Shown here: in pieces, positions 43,989-52,228 of the stretch
Position numbering within the stretch: the first letter of the stretch is position 1
Layout of the letters: the number at the start of each line of letters is the position of its first letter
Source: Brenneria goodwinii
Lineage (GTDB): Bacteria; Pseudomonadota; Gammaproteobacteria; Enterobacterales; Enterobacteriaceae
DNA: 64,000 bases
Direction: 5' to 3'
NCBI RefSeq assembly: GCF_002291445.1
Contig: NZ_CP014137.1
Span: 5,022,001-5,086,000 of the forward strand
Position numbers and translations under genes: made by a program
Notes under the pieces: generated by a model
Told to the model about the DNA's origin: nothing
Seen by the model: the letters and a program-made list of their open reading frames with translations, nothing else
Databases searched by the model: none

Positions 43989-45634
43989 CCCCAGATTCTC
44001 CAAGAGTTACCATCCCAATCCAATTTATATTCGGCCCCAGCAACAGGGTAAAACGTTACGGTTGCTGTGCCATTCCCAACGGGTGGGTTTGCAACATTAC
44101 CGTCTGGAACATTTAAAACAGTCGCAGAACCGTATGTTTTAAAAGTGATCGGCGCATTTCCGTAGCACTTGAGATACTGTTCGTGTCCTGCGATGATTCC
44201 TGCAGTATCTGGCAATGTAATAATTTTGGGCGTTGATGACGTTTCACTCCCTGTGTTCAATCGATACGATTTTATTGATGGAGACATTGATGCATCAGTT
44301 GTAATAACGCTGTTTAATACACCTTGTCGCATTACAGTCCCTTGAGGGTTAAATGCTGTCACGGTGTTTTCCGCATAGATTCCATCACCACCAAGCCGCC
44401 ACCGCATCGAAAAGACCGTGTTTTTTGCTTGAAATTCAATACCACTAACGGCGTCACCGTTACACATAATATCCGCTAACGCTAGACCGATACCGCTATT
44501 ATAAAATGCGATACCATAGTTGGTGTAATGTCGGCAGGAGATAGATTGTAACCAGCGCTCACCGGTTTTATTTGCTCCACGCAAAACCAATGCGGTGTCA
44601 CCACCAGACGTCGAACCAGGCAATATTACTATATCAATGCCAACTACGCCTTGCTGCTGGCCATTTTGATTTATAATGCCAAGCTCCGCGACCACGCCTG
44701 TTTTAGCTCTTCCACCATTTCTCAAAATGAGGTTGTAATTTAGTGTCCAAAGTTTGCCCTCTGGGTCAACTTGAACTTTTTCACCTGAAGACGGCATGAC
44801 GTACGCTGTTGCCGTAGCCCAATTATCCCAGCCTGTAATCAGGCCGGTTTCCTTATTTATATCTTTAATAATATTCCATTTTTTTGGTGTGGAATCCGTT
44901 ACAACAATCATCCCAACTTTAGCTTTTTCTAATACATCTGGGTTGTCAGTAATAAACCCGTCATTGGTAAAGCTAACAACATTTGATAATGCCTGATATG
45001 TTTCTTCAATAGACCCGGCTATATCTCCATATGCGCCAACTTTATCAGGAGAACCATAGGACGCGAGTTGTAAATTATTTGCCACACCAGTGACCTGGCT
45101 ATTCCAACGCCCTTGCTCTTCCGGGCCACCTCGAAAAGAGGTTACACAGGCATTACGACGTATACCGAAAAGTTTTTTCCCGGCATATAATCCACCACGT
45201 AGCAAGATTTCTTCATCGTCCTTCTTGAGGGCAAACATTATTTGCTCACCATCATTTTCATAACCAGCGGCGACAGGGAAAGGCAAGCCTAAATCCTTTC
45301 TGGTAGCAATGTATTTCAATACATTATATGCATTCGTTTTTTCAAACCCCGCTAGTTCCGTACCAGAACCGTCGGCAAGGTCTCCTCTAAGAGCTGCATC
45401 ACCGAGCTTGTGTATGGCGTCACTTAATTGGGAAAGCGTTGTTTTATCCGGATCAATATTCGCTTTTCGTAAAACATTCAACAACTCAGCCTGAATAATA
45501 TTAAACCAGTCCGCACCTGGCCAACTGATACCACCTTCCATCTCACTTTCACCGAACCAGCGCGGGCTATTGCTTTGACGAGGTTTCGGCTCTGGCATTT
45601 CGGGAACGGCGCTTTGATTGTCTAAATGCCACAT
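43985..45634 (-). CDS. Tail spike / fibre protein with shared N-terminal anchor
   Basis: The 549-residue product starts with an anchor of about 65 residues (MWHLDNQSAVPEMP... WPGADWFNIIQAELLNVL) that is closely similar to the start of the fibre gene at 46528-47283. The middle and C-terminal parts are Gly-, Asn- and Thr-rich with short strands, suggesting a beta-helix spike. No catalytic motif for a depolymerase was recognised. It ends in WDGNSWRIWG. It probably serves as a receptor-binding protein. The stop codon overlaps the next small gene. Confidence 0.75.
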   Translation of the reverse strand: MWHLDNQSAVPEMPEPKPRQSNSPRWFGESEMEGGISWPGADWFNIIQAELLNVLRKANIDPDKTTLSQLSDAIHKLGDAALRGDLADGSGTELAGFEKTNAYNVLKYIATRKDLGLPFPVAAGYENDGEQIMFALKKDDEEILLRGGLYAGKKLFGIRRNACVTSFRGGPEEQGRWNSQVTGVANNLQLASYGSPDKVGAYGDIAGSIEETYQALSNVVSFTNDGFITDNPDVLEKAKVGMIVVTDSTPKKWNIIKDINKETGLITGWDNWATATAYVMPSSGEKVQVDPEGKLWTLNYNLILRNGGRAKTGVVAELGIINQNGQQQGVVGIDIVILPGSTSGGDTALVLRGANKTGERWLQSISCRHYTNYGIAFYNSGIGLALADIMCNGDAVSGIEFQAKNTVFSMRWRLGGDGIYAENTVTAFNPQGTVMRQGVLNSVITTDASMSPSIKSYRLNTGSETSSTPKIITLPDTAGIIAGHEQYLKCYGNAPITFKTYGSATVLNVPDGNVANPPVGNGTATVTFYPVAGAEYKLDWDGNSWRIWG

Positions 45635-47160
45635 AATAGCGACTCCTTAAGGTTTTTCTGGCCAAGTGATATTAGGGGCGGTAGACGTGTCAACGCGGTT
45701 TAATTCGACGCGGTACGTCTCCCACAATGGTAATGCGGTTGTTTCGCTTTCTGAGGCGATTCCGTTATTAACTGCATACGTCAGAATAGATATTTGTTCC
45801 GTGGCGGCCGTTAATAGTCTGGCCTTTTGACGTTCAGCAAGATCAACGTAATAGGCGTGTTCGCTTTCTTCATTTTTTACCCATGCGCTGCCGTCCCATT
45901 CATCAAATTGCCCAGGGACTAATAGCGTATAATCGGCGGGCAGTGGCCCCAGTTCAGAAATAACAAGCGCAGCTTTAGTTTCGGTGGAATAGGCAACCTG
46001 ACCGCGCAAGTCTTTCACATAAACCCATTCGTTGCCGTCCCATTGCGTGACGAACGTGGGCTTAGCGTCTGGTGGTGCCATGAATGTATAGCCATCAGGG
46101 AGCGTGAAATAGGCATTTGGGACAAGGTTTTTATTGCCGTTTCTATCGTAATAAGCCTGGCCGGTTTTATCTTCAATTTGCGTCCATTCATCATCAACAA
46201 ACAGCAATACATAGCCATCATCCGGCGCTGGCGGCGGCGTCAGAATAGCCCAATCAGGTAATGATTCCTGAATAGTGGAAATAACAAAGCCAACGCCACG
46301 AGGATTCCAGTATTGCGTACCGCGACTATCATCAACGTAATTCCATGACTCGCCATTAAATACACCAGTTTTTCCAGCAGCGGGTTCACACGGGATGTGA
46401 GTGGTATTAGCAGGTAAGCCCGTATATGGAGGGATAAAATAAAAACTATTTCCAACATAGACGCCGGTTTCATCATATGAATAAATCCATATGCTGCGTG
46501 GATCACCAGAAAATTCAAACTTATCCATTAATACAGCCTCACAATATAGTTAAACGCCCGATTTTTTACCGTGTTTTCGGTGTTACCCGTTGCCAGTATT
46601 GTGGCCAAGTGTTTATGAGCACCCAGGACAAGATTATGTATATGGGCACCGGCTGAACTTGTTGACCGATTATTCCCGTCAGTAATTGTTTCCCGATAGA
46701 TGTTATCAATAGAAAAATTATCACCGGTTACACCGTACGTATGAACGTGTGCGCCGTTCTCCGTCGTCTGTTTTGTGCCCAAATCAGTGTTATCAATCTC
46801 AATGCCATGCGTGTGGCTGATTACACCATCAGCCTCATAACTCAATGGATCACGCCCTGGTGGCGTCCCTTTTATCGTGATGCCGATCATGTCTGGAATG
46901 ATTAAATCGGGGTAGGCTTCCGCTAATAAAGGGTACGCCAGTCCACTGAATGATTGCCCAACCATAAACGCATACCTATTTCCATACCGGGCGGGAATGG
47001 TTGTGCGAGTCCAAGGCAAGGGAATACCGGGCATCAACATATAATCAGACGAAAAAAAACGAATTGCCTGGGCGAACTGGTCATGCTGATTTTTATCTGG
47101 GGTAATATTAGCCAATGCTAAAACATTCATCATTTCAGCTTGAATAATATTAAACCAGTC
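45492..47160. repeat. Exact 20-bp direct repeat in two adhesin genes
   Basis: TGAATAATATTAAACCAGTC occurs at 45492-45511 and 47141-47160, 1649 bp apart. Both copies encode the FNIIQAE segment of the shared N-terminal anchor, in the same reading frame of each gene. Recombination between them would join the first anchor to the spike body and delete the intervening fibre and assembly genes. Confidence 0.85.
45647..46528 (-). CDS. Tail fibre assembly-type protein with tandem repeats
   Basis: The 293-residue product lies directly downstream of the fibre gene, the usual place for a U-type tail-fibre assembly chaperone. Its last part (about residues 225-293: LAERQKARLLTAATEQI... LPLWETYRVELNRV... 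WPEKP) matches the caudoviral tail-assembly family. Before it lie three clear repeats of about 50 residues (about 70-120, 122-173, 175-221) and a weaker first one. Each has an aromatic-rich segment ending in a Trp box such as FNGESWNYVDD, WDGNEWVYVKD or WDGSAWVKNEE. The classical proteins are about 140-190 residues, so the repeats make this one long. Confidence 0.75.
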   Translation of the reverse strand: MDKFEFSGDPRSIWIYSYDETGVYVGNSFYFIPPYTGLPANTTHIPCEPAAGKTGVFNGESWNYVDDSRGTQYWNPRGVGFVISTIQESLPDWAILTPPPAPDDGYVLLFVDDEWTQIEDKTGQAYYDRNGNKNLVPNAYFTLPDGYTFMAPPDAKPTFVTQWDGNEWVYVKDLRGQVAYSTETKAALVISELGPLPADYTLLVPGQFDEWDGSAWVKNEESEHAYYVDLAERQKARLLTAATEQISILTYAVNNGIASESETTALPLWETYRVELNRVDTSTAPNITWPEKP

Positions 47161-47283
47161 AGCGCCAGGGTAACTCGGCTGAATACCGTCACCGCCCTCG
47201 GTAAACCAACGGCGCTCGGTAAATAATACCGGGGCCGTTTGGGGCATATCGACAACGCTGGAATCATTATCCAAGTGATACAT
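46528..47283 (-). CDS. Tail fibre / collar-type adhesin
   Basis: The 251-residue product starts with the anchor also found in the tail-spike gene (MYHLDNDSSVVDMP, PGADWFNIIQAEMM). A phage tail-collar-like domain (about residues 85-150, GIPLPWTRTTIPARYG) follows. The C-terminus has several His-x-His pairs (SHTHGIE, AHVHTYG, AHIHNLV, AHKH), as in metal-binding trimeric fibre tips, and ends NRAFNYIVRLY, a typical fibre terminus. It is likely a host receptor-binding protein. It is short for a Mu S protein. Confidence 0.78.
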   Translation of the reverse strand: MYHLDNDSSVVDMPQTAPVLFTERRWFTEGGDGIQPSYPGADWFNIIQAEMMNVLALANITPDKNQHDQFAQAIRFFSSDYMLMPGIPLPWTRTTIPARYGNRYAFMVGQSFSGLAYPLLAEAYPDLIIPDMIGITIKGTPPGRDPLSYEADGVISHTHGIEIDNTDLGTKQTTENGAHVHTYGVTGDNFSIDNIYRETITDGNNRSTSSAGAHIHNLVLGAHKHLATILATGNTENTVKNRAFNYIVRLY

Positions 47284-47285
47284 AA

Positions 47286-47870
47286 TTAAACCTCATACTG
47301 AAAATCATAATCGTGACCACCCAGGCGATAGCGTCTTAAGAAACACTCCAGAATTTGAGCCTGATAACTAATTAACGGCGTCAGCACATTACTAATGGTT
47401 CTAAATCGAATCATCGGCATATCCGTTACCGTGACCTGCATAATGAATCGATATTTGCGTGAATAAATGGGATACATAATATTGCGCAGGCAGTGATGCG
47501 GTAATATTTCCGTTACCTGGATGGTGAATCCCAATGCATCTTTAACTGCCTGTTCAATCTGCCAGGGCGCTAATCCACCCTTACGATGATATTTTTCAAC
47601 CACAACATCACGGCGGCGTTCAAAGCCATCAGGAATGGCATTACATTCCGGCAAGCCTAAATAGTCTTCCCATTCTTCCAGCATTAATTCTGTCGTTTCC
47701 GGCCGCATCTCGTTAATCAGCAAGTCGGCATTGGCTTCAGCCGCGTGTAAACGGGCGCTAAACCCCTTTAAAAGTGACGTTAAAGCGGCCGTTTGATCGC
47801 GTGGCCAGGCTTTACCGCGCGGCATCAATTGCTGAATGACGTCATGCCATTCGTCTACACTATGCGCCAT
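47286..47870 (-). CDS. Mu gp48-like baseplate protein (DUF2313)
   Basis: The 194-residue product starts MAHSVDEWHDVIQQLMPRGKAW, characteristic of the DUF2313/YmfQ family that follows baseplate J proteins in Mu-like and lambdoid-myoviral tails. It probably closes the baseplate wedge and connects the fibres. It overlaps the gp47-like gene by 16 bp. Confidence 0.85.
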   Translation of the reverse strand: MAHSVDEWHDVIQQLMPRGKAWPRDQTAALTSLLKGFSARLHAAEANADLLINEMRPETTELMLEEWEDYLGLPECNAIPDGFERRRDVVVEKYHRKGGLAPWQIEQAVKDALGFTIQVTEILPHHCLRNIMYPIYSRKYRFIMQVTVTDMPMIRFRTISNVLTPLISYQAQILECFLRRYRLGGHDYDFQYEV

Positions 47871-48928
47871 GTGATCGCTCCCATCGTAATCAGCTCATAG
47901 TTTTCACTGTTCTGATTCGTCGTAAGGTCTAGCTCGTAGTCCGTCACGCCCGTAGCCGAGCCGATCGCGGTACGAATGGAAGAAAGTAGCAATGTATCTC
48001 CGGGAGAAACAGAGCGGAACAGCGCCGTTAAATTGCTTTGTGTCGCGGTGCGAGTTGACGCCGTATCCGGCACGATGCGAATTTCCATATCGACGGGCTT
48101 TAGCGTTAACGGAATTGGCCAGACTTCAATCCCGCCGGGCTTGCCCACCCAGTCTCCGGTAGCCGGATCCTGATGACGGTATAGATAGGCGAACATCGTG
48201 GTTCTGTCCGTCTCTGTCGGGATAATGTCGGGGCGCTGGTCATAAACCCATGCAAGGCCAACAGTGCTTAATCCGTGCCAGCTATCAAACGCCCAGGCGC
48301 GGCTTACGCCCGCTGTTTCAGTGGCCCAGATAACGTAATCATGCAGTGCGCCGCCCAGCGGCGGGTTGCGCTTGCGGTACAGCAAGCGGGTGAGTAGCTC
48401 GCTGATGGTTTCAATATCCGCGCCGCCGCTTACGCCTTCACTGGCCACCGTACCTTCGCTGTTAACGCCAGGAACTGGCGATATCAGCGTCAATACTTCG
48501 CCGCTGGCCAGGTTGCCGCCGGTGCCGACGTCTTCGGCCTGGACTGTTACGCGCACCTGGCCGTTCGCCGGGTCTTCAGTCGCCGTAACGTAATAAACAA
48601 CGCCGTCATCCGTCTGCATTTCCGTATCAAGCGGCAAAGGGTTAGTACCGGTGAATATTACCGGCCCGGATGCATACGCCGCCGCTTTACGAATAACGCC
48701 TTCATTTCTGGCGGTATCGACAATAGTGTCGTCATCAGATTTATCAGACGGGATAATTTGATTTTTAATCCACGTTTGATGGTCATATAAATCACGTAAT
48801 GCGCCGCTGAATGCCGTATTTAACGCGCGTTCAACGCCGACTATCGGCAACTGCTGATTTAATTCAATCTCTAAGTCTTGAATGCCGGTGCGAATAAGCT
48901 GGCGAGTGGTCGGGACGTTATACGCCAT
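47855..48928 (-). CDS. Baseplate J-family protein (Mu gp47-like)
   Basis: The 357-residue product matches the baseplate J family. It has VPTTRQLIRTGIQDLEIEL at the N-terminus, ARNEGVIRKAAAYASGPV, and the central LLYRKRNPPLGGALHDYVIWA motif. It forms the baseplate wedge of contractile tails. It overlaps both neighbours. Confidence 0.92.
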   Translation of the reverse strand: MAYNVPTTRQLIRTGIQDLEIELNQQLPIVGVERALNTAFSGALRDLYDHQTWIKNQIIPSDKSDDDTIVDTARNEGVIRKAAAYASGPVIFTGTNPLPLDTEMQTDDGVVYYVTATEDPANGQVRVTVQAEDVGTGGNLASGEVLTLISPVPGVNSEGTVASEGVSGGADIETISELLTRLLYRKRNPPLGGALHDYVIWATETAGVSRAWAFDSWHGLSTVGLAWVYDQRPDIIPTETDRTTMFAYLYRHQDPATGDWVGKPGGIEVWPIPLTLKPVDMEIRIVPDTASTRTATQSNLTALFRSVSPGDTLLLSSIRTAIGSATGVTDYELDLTTNQNSENYELITMGAITWRIV

Positions 48929-49367
48929 TGGATATCGCCTCCCAGCGTTTATTTATTTCTACCGTCAGCGCCGATTTATCCGGCCGGGTCAGCACAATAC
49001 TCAGCGCCAGCCAATTCATACGCGGAATAGTGGCAATAACCGTCGCGGTACGGGCGTAGCCGTAGCTGATCAAGGGTTGCATTGAAAGGGTGGCGTAGTT
49101 TTCCGCACGCAGCCGCACGGCTTCTGTGAGCTTTTCACGCTCAATTAGCCACAGCTTTGAACCCCAGGGGAAATCACTAAAAGAATCGCCGGGCCAGCCA
49201 CGCCGGTCATCAGTACCGTCGGGAATTTCGTCGCTGTCGTCAGCACGGGCATCTGTGAATAAGCAAATCAGCACTAAAGAAACAAGGCCCTCGTCAGACG
49301 AAAGGCCATTGTGTTCTATTTCAATATCGCCGCCAGCGGGCAGGTGCCAATTTACTCTGATGGTCAT
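48918..49367 (-). CDS. Phage GP46 family baseplate protein
   Basis: The 149-residue product matches the GP46 family of Mu-like phages, the counterpart of gpW/gp25 baseplate wedge proteins. Visible motifs are SLVLICLFTDARADDSDE, DRRGWPGDSF and SKLWLIEREKLTEAV. It overlaps gp45-like and gp47-like genes by 4 and 11 bp. Confidence 0.9.
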   Translation of the reverse strand: MTIRVNWHLPAGGDIEIEHNGLSSDEGLVSLVLICLFTDARADDSDEIPDGTDDRRGWPGDSFSDFPWGSKLWLIEREKLTEAVRLRAENYATLSMQPLISYGYARTATVIATIPRMNWLALSIVLTRPDKSALTVEINKRWEAISNGV

Positions 49368-49903
49368 AACGGTGTCGTTGTTTGCGCACCTTCACCATCC
49401 AAATGAGTGTGGTCGAGGAAACTTTTTCCGCTAACCGTAATATCTTCACTGAAGTGGGTGGGGCCGGTGACATTAATCAGTGGACTCACAATGTCACAGG
49501 ACTCTTCAGCAACCAGATTAACCTTTTTCCCCCTTATCTCTATGACGCCGTCTTGCTTGAGGGTAATTGTGTGGCCCTCACCGTGATACACGCAAACGTC
49601 GCACGGATCCAGCCCTTTCGGTCGACAGGTTTTATCCTCGACGGCGATGGCCACCATGCCCGAACGGCGGCCACCGATAGCCACAACAACAGCTTCAGAA
49701 CCGGCTGGCGGCACGGACGACATCCCGTAATTTTGGAATCGCTCGACGTTGTCATTCGTCTCGTCTGCCAGGCTCTGAACCTGTAGGTTTTGCCGCCCCA
49801 GGCTATCAGTCACAATGCGCACCACGGCGCGGTCAACAATCAGGCGCAGACGTCGGCCGATAGCGCTTATAGAGCGGGAAAAATTGCTTTCTTTCAGTCC
49901 CAT
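49364..49903 (-). CDS. Baseplate assembly / tail spike protein V (Mu gp45-like)
   Basis: The 179-residue product is a Mu gp45-type membrane-piercing spike. It has an OB-like N-terminal domain, then beta-helical repeats with GEGHTITLKQDGVIEIRGKK. The C-terminal tip carries the His-x-His motif DHTH, which binds iron in related spikes. It overlaps the gp44-like gene by 10 bp. Confidence 0.9.
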   Translation of the reverse strand: MGLKESNFSRSISAIGRRLRLIVDRAVVRIVTDSLGRQNLQVQSLADETNDNVERFQNYGMSSVPPAGSEAVVVAIGGRRSGMVAIAVEDKTCRPKGLDPCDVCVYHGEGHTITLKQDGVIEIRGKKVNLVAEESCDIVSPLINVTGPTHFSEDITVSGKSFLDHTHLDGEGAQTTTPL

Positions 49904-50982
49904 GTCATCCCCACGCTCGACTTTTTCCCTTTCTTCTTCTTGGCATTCTGGCGCGGCATATCCATTGATTCAGGCGGCACCAGCGTTAACACCGTCTGAC
50001 GGCCGTTATCGCTCTCCATGAATGAAACGGTTTTAATCAGCCATGTCACGTCCATTTGTTGAATAACGTCTTTGACGGGGATCAGCCGGTTTACCTGCCA
50101 CAACGCTCCGGTTGCGCCGTTCTCCCGCCAGCCCGCCACTGTGATTTCCGTTGTATTGGCTTCGCCCAGTACCGTCGCTTTGTACCACTCTCCACGTGCG
50201 CTGGCACCGCCGACGGTTAGATTGTCTTCATTCACCAGAATCTTGGGGCGGTAGCGAGTTATCTCTGAGTCGGTGACAATGACCTGGCGACCGCCAACCA
50301 CTTTGACGGGCTGATCGTCCCATGTTGCGCCACCGGCAGCGGCGGAGCCTTTGACGATGTATTGACTGGCCCGTTCGCGCCAGCTAAAGCGGCCACGGGC
50401 GGCAAGGATGTTATCACCCAGCACCAGGGAAACACCGGCGCGGGTGGTTGATGCGCGGGTGATAACCAGCCGCCCCCAAGCGTCGGACGTCATCAATACG
50501 CCGCGCTGTTTGGCCAGGCGATCAAGCAGTTCGAACCCGGTTTCACCTTGTTCCAGCGTGATGCTGGTGAAGGCTTCGCCGGTGTCGGTTTCGTTGATAA
50601 CCTCGATACCGTAGGGTTTGCATATGGTTGCCGCCAGTTGTTCCAGCGTCTGACCGCGCCACTGGCCGGATTTATCGACCACAGAGCTATCGACCAGATC
50701 GCCGGTTTTGTCTCGTCCCAGCACGCGCAATGAAACATTCTCGGCGTCATAGCTGGGGATAAAGTCGTCGATGTATCCGGTCATCACCCGGTCACTACCG
50801 ATAGAGACATAACACACCATCCCCGGCTTAATGGAGCGCGGCGCGGCGGCAGACCAGCGAGCGGTGATAGTAAGGTCAAACTCACCGGCGATGCTGTCCA
50901 ACGAGCGGTTAATCGTCATTTCCGTCCAGCCACCCCAGATTTTACCGTCAACGTTCAGGGTTAATTCTTCACTCACTATCAA
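49894..50982 (-). CDS. Mu gp44-like tail/baseplate hub protein
   Basis: The 362-residue product matches the Mu P (gp44) hub family, related to gpD of P2 and gp27 of T4. The N-terminus is LTLNVDGKIWGGWTEMTINR, with GYIDDFIPSYDAENVSLRVLG and LEQLAATICKPYGIEV further on. The C-terminus is Lys-rich. It forms the hub on which the gp45 spike sits. It overlaps the N-like gene by 14 bp. Confidence 0.9.
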   Translation of the reverse strand: MIVSEELTLNVDGKIWGGWTEMTINRSLDSIAGEFDLTITARWSAAAPRSIKPGMVCYVSIGSDRVMTGYIDDFIPSYDAENVSLRVLGRDKTGDLVDSSVVDKSGQWRGQTLEQLAATICKPYGIEVINETDTGEAFTSITLEQGETGFELLDRLAKQRGVLMTSDAWGRLVITRASTTRAGVSLVLGDNILAARGRFSWRERASQYIVKGSAAAGGATWDDQPVKVVGGRQVIVTDSEITRYRPKILVNEDNLTVGGASARGEWYKATVLGEANTTEITVAGWRENGATGALWQVNRLIPVKDVIQQMDVTWLIKTVSFMESDNGRQTVLTLVPPESMDMPRQNAKKKKGKKSSVGMTWD

Positions 50983-52228
50983 CTACCTCAATCACCTGTG
51001 ATGGCAGGATAAACGACGGATGGCGCATACGGTTACGCGTCACAAGGGCATCGCTCCGCTCGGCATCGCCCGTTTCACGCCAGGCTAACAGCATCACCGG
51101 CGTCGTCTGCGTCGGCGATATGCGCCTTAGCTCAGGGAGTTGGACGCTACGAATACGCACGTCGTTAACCACGGCGAAACGCAGATCGCGCAGGCTACGC
51201 CACAGCTCACGCTGGCCGGATTCAACCGCATCTATCGCTTGCTCACCCAGCCGTTCGGCCAGGACGTCGCCGGCGTTTTCCGCGTCCTGGCTGGTTTCAA
51301 ATGTCATGCTGGCCACGGTTTCCGCCTGTGCAACCAGGGAAGACACAATCACCATGCGCTGAAACTCATCGATATTCGTTTGCATGGCATCAGAAATTTC
51401 AATAGTCGATGACCGGGTCACGCTACTTGCAAATCCGGTTTCAACGTTGACAACTATATTTTCCGCCAGTGATTTGGTCGCTGCCTGTGATGCCCGTTCG
51501 CCGTCCCACTTATCGCGTAACTGGTCATAAACGCTCAACGCCCAGGGTGGCTCTGTGACCAGGTCTTTTATGTCGCTGATAATGCCGGTGACGTCGCGGA
51601 TCAATTCGCCTGGCGCGGCGGCGATAATGCCAGCCTGGTCTTTAAAGCGGTTCAGCCTGTCCATCCATTCGTTTACCGCATCAGGGATGGAAGGCAGATT
51701 AGTGACAAAGCCGTCCAGATCATCAAGCAGCGTATCCACCATGTTGCCGACGCCATCCAGCGCGGCAAAGTAATCCCCATTGGCCAGGGCTTCCTTGACG
51801 CTGTCGGCCGCACTCAGCGCCGTGGCCGTGGTGTCTTCGGTCTGCGTGGGGAAAAGCTGTTCACCGGCTTCGAACACTTCAAACGACACATAGGCAATGC
51901 CGCCCTGTTCTGTACTGAGCTTGTGCGTGACCTTGCCGATTTGTACCTGCTGCGCCCCGAACCACGGATGCACAAGCTCGCCTGGCCCGGCCGTATTCAA
52001 CGCCGCAAGCAGGCGGTCAAGCTGGGTCTGGTAATCACTTCCCAACAGGATGGCGTTAATCTGCTGCTGGGTCAGTACCGCACCGTGGTCTTCCGTCCAA
52101 CCTACTTCTTTTTTCGGATAAGCGTGGGGAATGGCGCGACGGCCGCCAGTGCCTTCGACGTCAACAAAGTAAAAGGGGACGTTCCGAAATGACGCATCGC
52201 GCAGGTCTTCCCATCTAGTCGTGGCCAT
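50969..52228 (-). CDS. DNA circularisation-type tail protein N (Mu gp43-like)
   Basis: The 419-residue product starts with the DNA_circ_N domain (WEDLRDASFRNVPFYFVDVE, AIPHAYPKKEVGWTEDHG). Despite the family name, in Mu this is the tail/baseplate protein N. The C-terminal half is helical. The start overlaps the tape-measure stop by one base (TAATG arrangement). Confidence 0.9.
   Translation of the reverse strand: MATTRWEDLRDASFRNVPFYFVDVEGTGGRRAIPHAYPKKEVGWTEDHGAVLTQQQINAILLGSDYQTQLDRLLAALNTAGPGELVHPWFGAQQVQIGKVTHKLSTEQGGIAYVSFEVFEAGEQLFPTQTEDTTATALSAADSVKEALANGDYFAALDGVGNMVDTLLDDLDGFVTNLPSIPDAVNEWMDRLNRFKDQAGIIAAAPGELIRDVTGIISDIKDLVTEPPWALSVYDQLRDKWDGERASQAATKSLAENIVVNVETGFASSVTRSSTIEISDAMQTNIDEFQRMVIVSSLVAQAETVASMTFETSQDAENAGDVLAERLGEQAIDAVESGQRELWRSLRDLRFAVVNDVRIRSVQLPELRRISPTQTTPVMLLAWRETGDAERSDALVTRNRMRHPSFILPSQVIEVVDSE

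Noticed and set aside
43417..47300. Mu G-segment inversion system with gin
   Set aside because: No invertase gene and no inverted copies of fibre genes are present; both adhesin genes are in the same direction.
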